Below are positions 16,969-25,438 of a DNA stretch of 52,683 nt, in pieces. The first letter of the stretch is position 1, and each line of letters begins with the position of its first letter. Origin of the DNA: Cytophagales bacterium (GTDB lineage Bacteria; Bacteroidota; Bacteroidia; Cytophagales; 172606-1); NCBI GenBank assembly GCA_030446715.1, contig JAUJMU010000018.1, positions 1 through 52,683 on the forward strand. Direction: 5' to 3'. The translations under genes and the position numbers were made by a program. The notes beneath the pieces were generated by a model. It was not told the DNA's origin, ran no database searches, and saw only the letters and a list, made by a program, of their open reading frames with translations.

Positions 16969-17358
16969 TCAGGCGTCGAGTTTTACAATGCAATCGATTT
17001 CTACCTTAATGCCTTCCGCCAGTACCGACTGCACCGTGGTGCGGGCGGGCTTGATGCCCGGAAAGTATTCCGCATACACACGGTTGTAGCGGTCAAAATC
17101 CTGAATGTCGGCCAGGTGCACCGTACACTTCACGGTGTTTTCCAGCGAGCCGCCGGCTGCTTCTACGATGGCTTTGATGTTGCGCAGGGTCAGGTGGGTT
17201 TCTTCTTCAATGGTGCCAGACACGAACCGGGACGTATTGAAATCCACGGCGGCCTGTCCGCTCACGAACAGAAATCCGCCTGCTACCACGCCATCCGAGT
17301 AGGCGCCGGTCACAAAACCGGGCTCCCGGTCCGGATGATTGATTTTTTGTTTATGCAT
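16969..17358 (-). CDS. RidA-family enamine/imine deaminase
   Basis: The protein has 129 residues, the normal length. RidA proteins hydrolyse reactive enamine or imine intermediates made by PLP enzymes, and sometimes act on pathway-specific imines. FVSGQAAVDF, the catalytic-Arg strand KPARTTVQ (about residue 105) and the conserved Glu in IKVEIDCIV (about 119) are present. It is the first gene of the leftward operon, preceded by a 285-bp region carrying the AraC-type operator. The GSAM-like enzyme and racemase in the same locus fit such a role. Confidence 0.9.
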   Translation of the reverse strand: MHKQKINHPDREPGFVTGAYSDGVVAGGFLFVSGQAAVDFNTSRFVSGTIEEETHLTLRNIKAIVEAAGGSLENTVKCTVHLADIQDFDRYNRVYAEYFPGIKPARTTVQSVLAEGIKVEIDCIVKLDA

Positions 17359-17539
17359 AGGGAAAAAGGTACTGAGACATTAGATTTTAGTATTGAGACA
17401 AGAGCCGGCCGTTGTATTTGTGTGTTTGATTTTACCGGCCTGCTTACTGATCCGGAAGAATAAGCACGGTGTTCAGCCAGGTCTATGATGAGAACCGGCG
17501 TTTCAACAAAAGTAGATTTTACCCCTCTGAATTCCTGTT

Positions 17540-17570
17540 ACTATTCTTTACATTTATGATACTATCTTTC
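17540..17570 (+). promoter_or_regulatory. Putative AraC operator between ridA-like and araC-like genes
   Basis: Half-sites ACTATTCTTT (17540) and ACTATCTTTC (17561) are direct repeats 21 bp apart, joined by TACATTTATGAT. The core is nearly identical to 657-687. The site is 74 bp before the araC-like start and 182 bp before the divergent RidA operon, so it could serve autoregulation and operon activation. Nothing else stands out in the intergenic stretch 17359-17643. Confidence 0.65.
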
Positions 17571-17643
17571 AGAAGCTATGCGGCGTTTTGTTTAAATTTT
17601 TACATTTAATCGGGCTTATATACAATATCAATCAACAGGCATA

Positions 17644-18508
17644 ATGAAATCAGTTGAACGGCGGCTGCCCCAGGAGTTTGATAAATCCTTTATTGTATTC
17701 AATGAGTCGGGCACCTGTTTCCCCTACCCGTGGCATTACCATCCGGAGTACGAACTGGTACTGATCCGTAAAAGCACCGGGCGCCGCATGGTGGGCGACC
17801 ACATCGGTTATTTTGACGAAGGCGACCTTGTGTTCATGGGGCCGATGCTGCCGCACGTGTGGGTAAACGACCCGGTATTCGTCAACGGGGAGGCCGGTTA
17901 TTTAGCCGACGCCATTGTGATTCAGTTTGTGAGTGATTTTTTGGGAACGTTTCATGCAGGTTCCGGAAATGGAAGCCTTTATGCACTTTCTGAGTTTGTC
18001 TAACCGCGGCATGGTCATCAGGGGAAAGGCCCGGGAGCAGATCAACGCCCTGATGGGCGAGATGCTGACCATGAACGGCCTGCAACGCCTGTCGGCCCTG
18101 TTTACTATTTTTGATACACTGGCCCATACAACCGAATACGAACTGCTGGCCAGTCCCGTGTTTGTGCAGAATAAATCATTCAAATCCTCGGAGCATTTCC
18201 GGAAAATCAACGAGTACATCATGCGCAATTTCCAGGAAGACATCACGCTCCCGGAAATCGCCGGGGTGGCCAATATGGCAGTCACTACCTTTTGCAACTT
18301 TTTTAAGGAGCACTACCGGGTCACCTTCGTGGAGTACCTGAACACCGTACGGATCGGCCACGCCTGCAAGCTGCTGTCGGAAAAAGACTGGAACGTGGTA
18401 GAGGTGGCTTACGAATGCGGGTTTAACAACCTGGCCAATTTCAACAAGCAGTTCAAAAAACTCAAACACATGACGCCCAGCGAGTACCGCAAAACGCTGA
18501 CGGTATAA
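17644..18508 (+). pseudogene. AraC-family regulator, frameshifted near 17937-17945
   Basis: The N-terminal frame (17644 onward) gives a cupin-type sensor with PWHYHPEYELVLI and GDLVFMGPMLPHVW. It stops at 18003. The C-terminal frame takes over at about 17945 with ERFMQVPEMEAF. It contains a complete AraC DNA-binding domain (EYIMRNFQEDITLPEIA, then VVEVAYECGFNNLANFNKQFKK, ending EYRKTL). The break sits in a run of six T followed by three G. One extra T plus one extra G would give the family-like sequence SDFFGERFM; one base less would also restore the frame. The regulator may therefore be functional if this is a sequence error. It is the natural candidate to bind the two 21-bp-spaced sites. 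Confidence 0.8.
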
Positions 18509-18596
18509 ACCCGACGGTATAAACTAAACCCGACGGTTGGCATGTTTTTCACCCCCCTTCTGAATTGAGACAAGCACCCCTTAACGTAAACGTGCC

Positions 18597-19394
18597 ATGT
18601 GGCCATCCCTCCTGTCCCGAACGGCATTCCTGAAGTCGTGCCTCCGGGCGGGTCTCGGCATGTCGCTGCCGGCACCGCGGACGGAGACGGACGCGCCCCG
18701 GTATCCCTGTTTTTCAGAAGAAGATTACCCGTTGGGGAAGCTCCTGTACGAAAATCCCCTGGCCACCCAAAAAGACGTTGCCGGTTTCCGCATGGAAGGC
18801 CAGGCGCTGGTGCATTTTCCGGCGGGACGGATGCGCCTGGAAAACCGGCTGGACCCGGCCCTGGGCCAGAAAAGCAACTTCCTGTTCTGGTGTCCGCAGG
18901 ACTTTCCGCCGGACGTGGCCATTACCTGGGAGTTTTACCCGCTCCGCGAACCGGGCCTGTGCATGTTGTTCTTCAGCGCCGGCGGTAAAAAAGGGGAAGA
19001 TTTATTTGATGCTGCCCTGGCAAAACGAACCGGGGAATACCAACAATACCACCACGGCGATATCAATGCTTTTCACATGTCGTATTTCCGGAGAAGGTAC
19101 GAATCGGAACGGGCCTTTCATCTTTGTAACCTGCGCAAGAGCTACGGCTTCCACATGGTGACCCAGGGCGCCGACCCCATTCCTTCCGTAGCCGATGCCA
19201 AATCTCCGTACCGGATCAAGTTGATCAAACGGAAAAAAGAAGTCGCTTTTTTCATCAACGGGTTGCCGGTACTGCGCTACCTGGACGACGGCAAAACGTA
19301 CGGTCCGCTTCTGCAAGGGGGTAAGATCGGGTTCCGGCAGATGGCACCCCTGGTTGCCGAATACAGCAATCTGAAAGTATACGCGGCGGTTTAA
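18597..19394 (+). CDS. DUF1961 / YesU-like concanavalin-type protein
   Basis: The protein has 265 residues and resembles the YesU family (DUF1961), a beta-sandwich protein of polysaccharide loci such as the Bacillus rhamnogalacturonan cluster. Residues about 50-260 carry family features: LLYENPLA, NFLFWCPQDFPPDVAITWEFYP, SYFRRRYESERAFHLCNLRKSYGFHMV and KEVAFFINGLPVLRYLDDG. The first 27 residues are mildly hydrophobic and may be a signal peptide. Its precise role, lectin-like binding or lyase assistance, is unknown. It lies 88 bp downstream of the araC-like gene and supports a glycan substrate for the locus. Confidence 0.75.
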   Translation: MWPSLLSRTAFLKSCLRAGLGMSLPAPRTETDAPRYPCFSEEDYPLGKLLYENPLATQKDVAGFRMEGQALVHFPAGRMRLENRLDPALGQKSNFLFWCPQDFPPDVAITWEFYPLREPGLCMLFFSAGGKKGEDLFDAALAKRTGEYQQYHHGDINAFHMSYFRRRYESERAFHLCNLRKSYGFHMVTQGADPIPSVADAKSPYRIKLIKRKKEVAFFINGLPVLRYLDDGKTYGPLLQGGKIGFRQMAPLVAEYSNLKVYAAV

Positions 19395-19438
19395 CTCCTG
19401 CTGAGGCATTCACAGCCTTCCCGGAGATGATTCCTTGA

Positions 19439-19732
19439 GTGGGAGGTAAGATGGTTGTCTTAGGTTATCATTCATTGCAAGCACAATCGTACCAATTCCC
19501 GAAAGATAGTATCATAAACATCACGCCGCCGGGTGAAGGCATCGTCGGCAATTTTGGTACGTCCCCACCAGCCAGGCACATCCACGACCAGTTGCACGCA
19601 CGCAGCCTGGCCCTTGACGACGGGGAGTCCCAGTTGGTGATTGTGCTGGTGGACAATGTCGCCATCAAACGCGAGGTATTTGATGAGGCCAAACGCTTGG
19701 TCCACGAGGCGACTCAACTGCCCAGGGAACAC
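19439..19732 (+). pseudogene. Ceramidase-like gene, 5' fragment truncated by IS
   Basis: About 98 codons resemble the start of the ceramidase-like family: INITPPGEGIVGNFGTSPPARHIHDQLHARSL and ESQLVIVLVDNVAIKREVFDEAKR. It ends at LPREH just before the expected zinc strand (THTH). The stop codon is contributed by the inserted IS end (TGA at 19733). It is therefore a third member of the family in this locus, now a remnant. The upstream part lacks a convincing signal peptide and may be partly non-coding. Confidence 0.7.
19501..19518 (-). promoter_or_regulatory. Half copy of the AraC operator motif inside the fragment
   Basis: On the minus strand this reads TTTATGATACTATCTTTC, an exact 18-base match to 17553-17570. 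The second half-site 21 bp away is absent. It overlaps apparent coding sequence, so it may be chance or a relic of rearrangement. Confidence 0.3.
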
Positions 19733-19783
19733 TGAGGTGGTCTAAAAAAGCGAGACAGATTCCTTGCTTAACTCAGACAAGCT

Positions 19784-20089
19784 ATGAACCAGAAACCACC
19801 TCTCAAAAGGCGCCGCAAGTACGACGAAGACTTCAGGGCGCAAGTGCTCAGGATGGTCCAAAACGGCCGGGCTGTCAGTCAAATATCCAAATCGCCAGGC
19901 GTAAGCGGGAACCTGATTTACGCCCGGAAGAGCAAGCGTAAAGCTAAGGGCAAAGAAGCCGCCAAAGGGGAGAAAACTGACTTTTCGCTCCGGCTGCCGG
20001 AAGAAAATGAGCAGCTCAGAAAGAAAGTCAGGCAGTTGGAAATGGAGCGCGGGATTTTATGGAAGCTGTTTCCATTTTCAGCCGGGTGA
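19784..20089 (+). CDS. IS3-family transposase OrfA
   Basis: The protein has 101 residues. The N-terminal helix-turn-helix is RRRKYDEDFRAQVLRMVQNGRAVSQISKSPGVSGNLIY. A leucine-zipper-like tail EENEQLRKKVRQLEMERGIL is typical of OrfA, which oligomerises and provides DNA binding. The usual OrfA end (ILKKAAAFFA) is altered to ILWKLFPFSAG, so the element is probably inactive. Confidence 0.8.
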   Translation: MNQKPPLKRRRKYDEDFRAQVLRMVQNGRAVSQISKSPGVSGNLIYARKSKRKAKGKEAAKGEKTDFSLRLPEENEQLRKKVRQLEMERGILWKLFPFSAG

Positions 20090-20358
20090 CCTGAGGGTGA
20101 GTTATGAGTTGATCCGGCAACCGGAGCCGGTTTTTCCCGTTGCCGCTCTCTGTGAAGCCCCGGACGTTAGCAGAGCGGCTTGCTGCCGCTGCCTGTCGGG
20201 GCAAACCTATCAACCCGGTGCACACACCAGGTGCACACAAAAACAAACAGATGAAGGCAGTGGAAGAAGCTTTCCGGGATCACAAAAAACGGTATGGCAG
20301 CCCGCGTCTGGTAGTCGGGCTTAACGAGCTTAAGGAACCAGATGAGTCCATAGGCTGA
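20090..20358 (+). pseudogene. IS3-family transposase OrfB remnant
   Basis: Broken frames carry OrfB-like pieces: YELIRQ..PVFPVAALCEAPDVSR in one frame and VEEAFRDHKKRYGSPRL in another near 20254-20320. The DDE catalytic part is missing. The stretch to 20475 has no gene. Confidence 0.65.
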
Positions 20359-20413
20359 CACCGCGGCGGCAACAGGTTCACCCATAGCTGGTTCCGCCGG
20401 AGGCGGTATGAAT

Positions 20414-20442
20414 AAAAAAGGCACGAAGCACAGCTTCGCGCC
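20414..20442 (-). terminator. Terminator after the ABC-F gene
   Basis: On the minus strand a 10-bp stem (GGCGCGAAGC / GCTTCGTGCC, one mismatch) is followed by six T. It lies 34 bp past the stop of the ABC-F gene. Confidence 0.65.
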
Positions 20443-20475
20443 ATCAGAATCCGGCTGAGCGAAAGGTCTGAAATC

Positions 20476-22119
20476 TCACTTCACCGCCTTCTTCTCGATC
20501 TCGCGGAGGTTTTCCATCTTCCTGAGCTTCAGGAAGCCGGTGATGTCCTCGAAGTGTTCCTTGATTCGCTTGTTGCCGAACTCGAACACTTTGGTAGCCA
20601 GCCCGTCCAGAAAATCCCGGTCGTGCGACACCAGGATCAGCGTACCGTCGAAAGCCTTCAGGGCGTCCTTCAGGATGTCCTTGGTGCGGATGTCGAGGTG
20701 GTTGGTCGGTTCGTCGAGGATGAGCAGGTTTACCGGTTGCAGCAGCAGTTTGATCATGGCGAGGCGGGTTTTTTCGCCGCCCGACAGCACCCGTACCTTT
20801 TTCTCGATGGCATCGCCGCTGAACATGAACGCACCCAGCAGGTTTTTGATCTGCGTGCGGATGTCGCCGACGGCAATCTGGTCGATGGTCTGGAACACGG
20901 TCAGGTCTTCGTCGAGCAGGGAGGCCTGGTTCTGGGCAAAGTACCCGATCAGGCAGTTGTGGCCCAGCTGCAGCTTGCCGTCATAATTGATTTCGCCCAT
21001 GATGGCCTTGATCAGCGTGGATTTTCCTTCGCCGTTCTTGCCGACAAAGGCTACTTTCTGGCCGCGTTCAATGGTGAGGGAGGCGTCTTTAAACACCGTA
21101 TGGTCGCCGTATTTCTTGGTCAGGCCTTCCGCGGTCACCGGGTAATTGCCGGAACGCGGGGCAGGCGGAAACTTCAGGTTCAGGGCGGAAGTGTCTACTT
21201 CGTCCACTTCCAGTATTTCCATCTTTTCCAGCATCTTCACCCGCGACTGCACCTGCAGGGTTTTGGAGTAAGTGCCCTTGAACCGGTCAATAAACTCCTG
21301 AATGTCAGCAATCTGCTTCTGCTGGTCCTCAAACGCTTTCTGCTGCTGTTCACGCCGTTCCTTGCGCAGCTGCAGGTAATGCGAATACGGCACCTTGTAA
21401 TCGTAGATGCGGCCCATCGTAACCTCAATCGTGCGGTTGGTGATGTTGTCCACGAAAGTACGGTCGTGGGAAATCACGATCACGGCTTTGGCGTTGTTGA
21501 CCAGAAAATCTTCCAGCCACTGGATGGATTCAATGTCGAGGTGGTTGGTAGGCTCGTCGAGCAGGATCAGGTCGGGCTTCTGCAGCAGGATTTTGGCCAG
21601 TTCGATGCGCGTGCGCCAGCCGCCGCTGAACTCTTTGGTGGACCGCCCAAAGTCACTGCGGACGAAGCCGAGGCCCAGCAGGGTTTTTTCTACCTCCGCG
21701 TCGAAATTGATTTCTTCTACCGAATAGTATTTTTCGCTCAGCTCAGATACCTGCTCGATGATCTTGTAGTATTCTTCCGACTCATAATCGGTACGGGTTT
21801 CGAGTTGCCGGTTGAGTTCGTCCATCTGGTTTTTCATGGCCAGCACTTTGGCAAAGGCTTTGGACGTTTCCTCAAACACGTTGCAATCATCCTCCGTGAG
21901 CAGATGCTGGGGCAGGTAGGCAATCACGGCATCCCTGGGAGCGGATATTTTGCCGCGGGTAGGCTTGTTGACGCCCGCAATAATTTTCAGCAGCGTGGAT
22001 TTGCCCGCGCCATTCTTGCCCATGAGGGCAATCCGGTCATTTTCATTGATGTTAAAACCAATGTTGCTGAACAGCGCCTGACCGTTAAACTCTACCGTAA
22101 CTGAATCAACCGAAATCAT
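20476..22119 (-). CDS. ABC-F family ATPase
   Basis: This 547-residue protein has two ABC cassettes and no membrane segments. ABC-F proteins bind the ribosome and act in translation or antibiotic protection. Walker A: GKNGAGKST (residues 35-43) and GKNGEGKST (about 357). Signatures: FSGGWRTR and LSGGEKTRL. Walker B: LILLDEPTNHLD and LLILDEPTNHLD. A basic coiled linker (RKERREQQQKAFEDQQKQ, about 255-272) lies between the cassettes. It most resembles the Uup/YdiF-type housekeeping group; a resistance role is not indicated. The MATE gene lies 42 bp upstream on the same strand and may be co-transcribed. Confidence 0.9.
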   Translation of the reverse strand: MISVDSVTVEFNGQALFSNIGFNINENDRIALMGKNGAGKSTLLKIIAGVNKPTRGKISAPRDAVIAYLPQHLLTEDDCNVFEETSKAFAKVLAMKNQMDELNRQLETRTDYESEEYYKIIEQVSELSEKYYSVEEINFDAEVEKTLLGLGFVRSDFGRSTKEFSGGWRTRIELAKILLQKPDLILLDEPTNHLDIESIQWLEDFLVNNAKAVIVISHDRTFVDNITNRTIEVTMGRIYDYKVPYSHYLQLRKERREQQQKAFEDQQKQIADIQEFIDRFKGTYSKTLQVQSRVKMLEKMEILEVDEVDTSALNLKFPPAPRSGNYPVTAEGLTKKYGDHTVFKDASLTIERGQKVAFVGKNGEGKSTLIKAIMGEINYDGKLQLGHNCLIGYFAQNQASLLDEDLTVFQTIDQIAVGDIRTQIKNLLGAFMFSGDAIEKKVRVLSGGEKTRLAMIKLLLQPVNLLILDEPTNHLDIRTKDILKDALKAFDGTLILVSHDRDFLDGLATKVFEFGNKRIKEHFEDITGFLKLRKMENLREIEKKAVK

Positions 22120-22161
22120 GATTAAAAATTTGGCTGCAAAGATAAGCCATAAAACCCTTCT

Positions 22162-23580
22162 TTACACCTTCACTTGCTTCCACTTTCCCCGCCGGAACAA
22201 AACAACGGCGGCCACCGCAATGGCTGTTTCGGCAATGGGAATAGAGATGAATACACCCGTTTCGGCCATGCCCAGCCCTTTTGCCAGCAGCAGGGCCAGC
22301 GGAATCTGGAAAAGCCAGAAGCCGGCAAAGTTGATCAGGGTAGGGGTGCGGGTATCGCCGGCCCCGTTCATTGCCTGGATCATCACCATGCCGACGCCGT
22401 AAAAAATGTACCCCGACCCGATCAGCCGTAAAGCAAGGGCGCCGATCTGGTGTACGGCGGCATCCCGGGTAAATATGCCCACAATGGGAGCCGCAAAGAG
22501 CAGGAACGTGACCGTAACACCCGTCATGAAAAGGGCGTTGTACTTTGCCGTGAGCCGCACGCTTTTATCGGCCCTTTCGGGCTGGCCGGCCCCGAGGTTT
22601 TGCCCCACCAGCGTAGCGGCGGCGTTGCTCAGGCCCCACGCCGGCAGAATGAAGAACACAAAATTACGGATGGCGATCTGGTAGCCCGCCGTGGCGCTGG
22701 TGCCACCGGTGGTCGCCACCAGCCAGGCCAGTACCACCCAACTACCCGACGCAATCAGAAACTGAAAGGTGGCCGGCCACGCGATGCGGATCAGGTTGGT
22801 GATTACCGGAAAGTCCGGTCTGAGGTGAGAAGTTTTTATCCGCAGGTTTCCGCTGCCCTTCAGCAGAAAATAACACTGGTACAGGACCCCGATGCCCCGC
22901 CCGAGGGTAGTGGCAACGGCCGCGCCGGTGAGGCCAAAGCCATCCCACGGACCGATGCCGTAAATAAACAAAGGGCACAGGAGGATATTCGACAGGCTCG
23001 CCAGCCACAAGCTGCGCATGGCAATGGCGGCGTTGCCGGCTCCCCGGAAGATGCCGTTGATCAGAAAAAGCAGAATGATGACTACGCTGCCGCCCAGCAT
23101 GATGCGGGCAAATGGGGTTCCTTCGCGCACCACCTCCGGACTGGCGCCCATCAGCAGCAGTACGTGCGGGGCAAACAAGATGCCGGCAACGCTGATCAGA
23201 ACCGTGACCGCCACCGACAGCAGAATGGCCTGCATGGCGGCGTGGGAGGCCCCATTGCCGTCCTTCTCGCCGATGCGCCGGGCCACCACCGCCGTTGCCG
23301 CCGTACTCAGGCCGATGGCCACCGAATACACAAGTGCAACCACTGATTCGGTGAGTCCGACGGTGGCAATGGCATTTTCGCCCAGCCGGCCCACGAAAAA
23401 CATATCCACCACCGCAAAAACGGATTCAAGACTCAGTTCCAGAATCATCGGAACTGCCAGCAGGACGATTGCCTTGCGGATGCTCCCCTGGGTGTAGTCG
23501 TATTCTCCTCCTTTCAGGGCTTGCCGGAGGAGGCTGTAAAGATTCTGACCTTTACTGGCTGTAGTGGCACTGGTGCTCAT
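22162..23580 (-). CDS. MATE-family efflux transporter
   Basis: The protein has 472 residues and 12 predicted helices in two homologous halves. Conserved features include PMILELSLESVFAVVDMFFVGRLG near the start and NGIFRGAGNAAIAMRS and QAMNGAGDTRTPT in matching loops. MATE proteins export cationic drugs or metabolites with Na+ or H+. No substrate can be assigned. A TGACA-N6-TGTCA promoter element lies about 200 bp upstream (23777-23792). Confidence 0.88.
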   Translation of the reverse strand: MSTSATTASKGQNLYSLLRQALKGGEYDYTQGSIRKAIVLLAVPMILELSLESVFAVVDMFFVGRLGENAIATVGLTESVVALVYSVAIGLSTAATAVVARRIGEKDGNGASHAAMQAILLSVAVTVLISVAGILFAPHVLLLMGASPEVVREGTPFARIMLGGSVVIILLFLINGIFRGAGNAAIAMRSLWLASLSNILLCPLFIYGIGPWDGFGLTGAAVATTLGRGIGVLYQCYFLLKGSGNLRIKTSHLRPDFPVITNLIRIAWPATFQFLIASGSWVVLAWLVATTGGTSATAGYQIAIRNFVFFILPAWGLSNAAATLVGQNLGAGQPERADKSVRLTAKYNALFMTGVTVTFLLFAAPIVGIFTRDAAVHQIGALALRLIGSGYIFYGVGMVMIQAMNGAGDTRTPTLINFAGFWLFQIPLALLLAKGLGMAETGVFISIPIAETAIAVAAVVLFRRGKWKQVKV

Positions 23581-23744
23581 AAGGGGTGTTTATGGTTTGA
23601 GAAGGCAAGGGTACAACAGCAGAGAGAAATACCGGAGTCTGCAGAAGCCGCCTGGCAAAGTCCTGTCAGGTCCGGATATTCCGGTCGGGATACCTGCCAG
23701 TCGGACAACAACGGGGGCTTACCAACGCTGATGAGAACTCTGAT

Positions 23745-23800
23745 AGAATTTAAGCTACAAAGAAAAGCAGGATGGGTGACAGCCCTATGTCAGCAGGAGT
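23745..23800 (-). promoter_or_regulatory. Promoter with TGACA-N6-TGTCA operator (copy 1)
   Basis: On the minus strand, TGACATAGGGCTGTCA (23777-23792) is followed about 20 nt later by CTTTTCTTTGTAGCTT. It resembles a Bacteroidota -33 TTG / -7 TAnnTTTG promoter with a palindrome over the -33 part. It is almost the same as copy 2 at 25485-25530. It would drive the MATE gene with a leader of about 165 nt. The rest of 23581-23847 holds nothing recognisable. Confidence 0.55.
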
Positions 23801-23847
23801 GAAAAATATTTCAATTGCACCAACTGCTAAGCCGGTCAGATGAAAGT

Positions 23848-24978
23848 TTACCTGAGCCGGAAGAACAGACGCGAAACCGGAATCAGCAGGAGGCCGGCCA
23901 GCGCAAATGCCGCAAACGATACCTTCAGGTTAAAGGCATGCGCAATGTACCCGACCAGCGGCGGACCGGTCAGCATGCCGGCAATGCCGAAGGTGGCAAT
24001 CAGGGAAATGGCCAGCCCCGGTGAATACTTCTCTGAAGCGCCGGCAAGGGTGTAAGTCATCGGAATCACCGGAGCCGTACCGAAACCAGCCAGCGAAAAC
24101 CCGGCCATGGCCGGCCAGAAGGAAGGGAAAATAATGGCAAGGCTGATGCCGGATACGATGCACACGGCACTCAGCGCATATGTGGCCGGCATTCCTGTTT
24201 TCTCAATTACGCGGTCGGATACAAACCGGGATAGAGCCATGAAAATCATAAAAATAAGGTAGCCGGAAGTGAAAATTTCGGCCTTTACCACTTGCTGAAA
24301 GTAAATACCGCTCCAGTCAAACATGCCGCCCTCGCAGATGGCCGCCAGAAATACCAGCAGACCCAGATAAAGAATATAGGGATCAGGGCGGCCAAATGCC
24401 AGTTTGTTGCCGGAGGCGGCCCGGTCGCTGCGCAGCAGATAAGGGAAAGAAAGGAGAACAAAAAGGATCACCACCGCTGAAACCGCCAAAAGATGCCAGA
24501 TCATGGAGATCTGCAGCGAAATCATCAAAGTGGTAATGGCTACTCCAATGATGCCTCCGGTGCTCCAGAGGCCGTGAAAGGAGCCATTGATCTTGCGGTT
24601 ATACCTTTTCTGGAGCGTAATGGCCTGCGTATTGGCGGAAATGTTGAAAATCCGCATGCTGAGGGCGTACAGGAAAAGCGCCGTGACCAGTGAAAGGGAA
24701 GTGCCGGCAAAACCGATCAGCGGGAGACAAGCGGCATTGAGGGCAAAAGCCACGGTCAGCGGTACCCGGCTGTCGAACCGGGTGACCAGCCAGCCCGACA
24801 ACGGAAGCCCGATCAGCGCACTGGCCGGCATGGTCAGCAGAATGGTGCCCAGCTGGGCTTCGTTCAGGTGGAGCGCCGCTCTGATGGTCGGAATCCGGGA
24901 AGTCCAGCTGGAAAAACTGATGCCGGAAAGGAGGAAAAAGGCACTTAGGGCAAATCTCTGCTTGCGGAGCGGATTCAT
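23848..24978 (-). CDS. MFS transporter, YbjJ-like
   Basis: The protein has 376 residues and about 12 helices. The N-terminus FFLLSGISFSSWTSRIPTIRAALHLNEAQLGTILL matches the YbjJ-type MFS group. Loop 2-3 is GLPLSGWLVTRFDSR. The substrate is unknown. It stands alone; the next leftward gene is 267 bp away past a likely promoter. Confidence 0.82.
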   Translation of the reverse strand: MNPLRKQRFALSAFFLLSGISFSSWTSRIPTIRAALHLNEAQLGTILLTMPASALIGLPLSGWLVTRFDSRVPLTVAFALNAACLPLIGFAGTSLSLVTALFLYALSMRIFNISANTQAITLQKRYNRKINGSFHGLWSTGGIIGVAITTLMISLQISMIWHLLAVSAVVILFVLLSFPYLLRSDRAASGNKLAFGRPDPYILYLGLLVFLAAICEGGMFDWSGIYFQQVVKAEIFTSGYLIFMIFMALSRFVSDRVIEKTGMPATYALSAVCIVSGISLAIIFPSFWPAMAGFSLAGFGTAPVIPMTYTLAGASEKYSPGLAISLIATFGIAGMLTGPPLVGYIAHAFNLKVSFAAFALAGLLLIPVSRLFFRLR

Positions 24979-25165
24979 TGGAAAAATCAGGGCGCGAAAA
25001 GGATTCTTTTAATGCAACAGCAACCGGAGGCCCGGCGTACCGGGCCCCGGACCTGCAGGTTGATTTTGCCTTACAGGATAGTAAAACGTCGGGGAGATGA
25101 TTTGGATTCAGTTTGCCGGGCTGCCTGACGGGTCAGGATCCGGGCAGAATTTTGAAAGGCTTCTG

Positions 25166-25438
25166 TTAATCAGGCAGCGGTTCGCAGTGGTAGCCGTTCT
25201 TTTGCAGCAGATTTTCAATGTAGCCGTAATCAATGGTTCCGCCGGGTGACTCTACGCGCAGGACGCGGTCGCAGTCGCTCAGGTCAAAGTTCATGAGCCA
25301 GTCCGGGAAGCGGCTGCGTAACTGCCTCAGCAGCAGGGAAGCCTCACCGGCGTCGGGAACCGAGGTCCGGAAGACCTCAACCGTGCGGCCGTAGTTGGCG
25401 TAACCTTTCCGGGTGGCGGGCATTCCGGTTGTATTCAT
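25166..25438 (-). CDS. Small conserved protein with HMA-like fold, no metal Cys
   Basis: The protein has 90 residues. The pattern VEVFRTSV-DAGEASLLLRQLRSRFPDWLMNFDLSDCDRVLRVE resembles a beta-alpha-beta HMA-type domain lacking the CxxC metal motif. Such small proteins are common in Bacteroidota; function unknown. Its promoter overlaps the second TGACA-N6-TGTCA site. Confidence 0.6.
   Translation of the reverse strand: MNTTGMPATRKGYANYGRTVEVFRTSVPDAGEASLLLRQLRSRFPDWLMNFDLSDCDRVLRVESPGGTIDYGYIENLLQKNGYHCEPLPD

Larger units (their letters stand above)
19733..20358 (+). mobile_element. IS3-family insertion sequence remnant
   Basis: The left end reads TGAGGTGGTCTAAAAAAGCG at 19733, an IS3-type terminal repeat (TGAGGTG start). 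An OrfA-like frame and a decayed OrfB region follow. No matching right inverted repeat is found before 20475, so the right end is lost. The element interrupts the ceramidase-like fragment. Confidence 0.75.

Noticed and set aside
17930-17950. Programmed -1 frameshift at T-TTT-TTG in the araC-like gene
   Set aside because: The downstream frame is +1 relative to the upstream frame, so a -1 slip does not reach it.
20554-22104. Long rightward frame of over 500 codons
   Set aside because: It is antisense to the clear ABC-F gene and has no family features.
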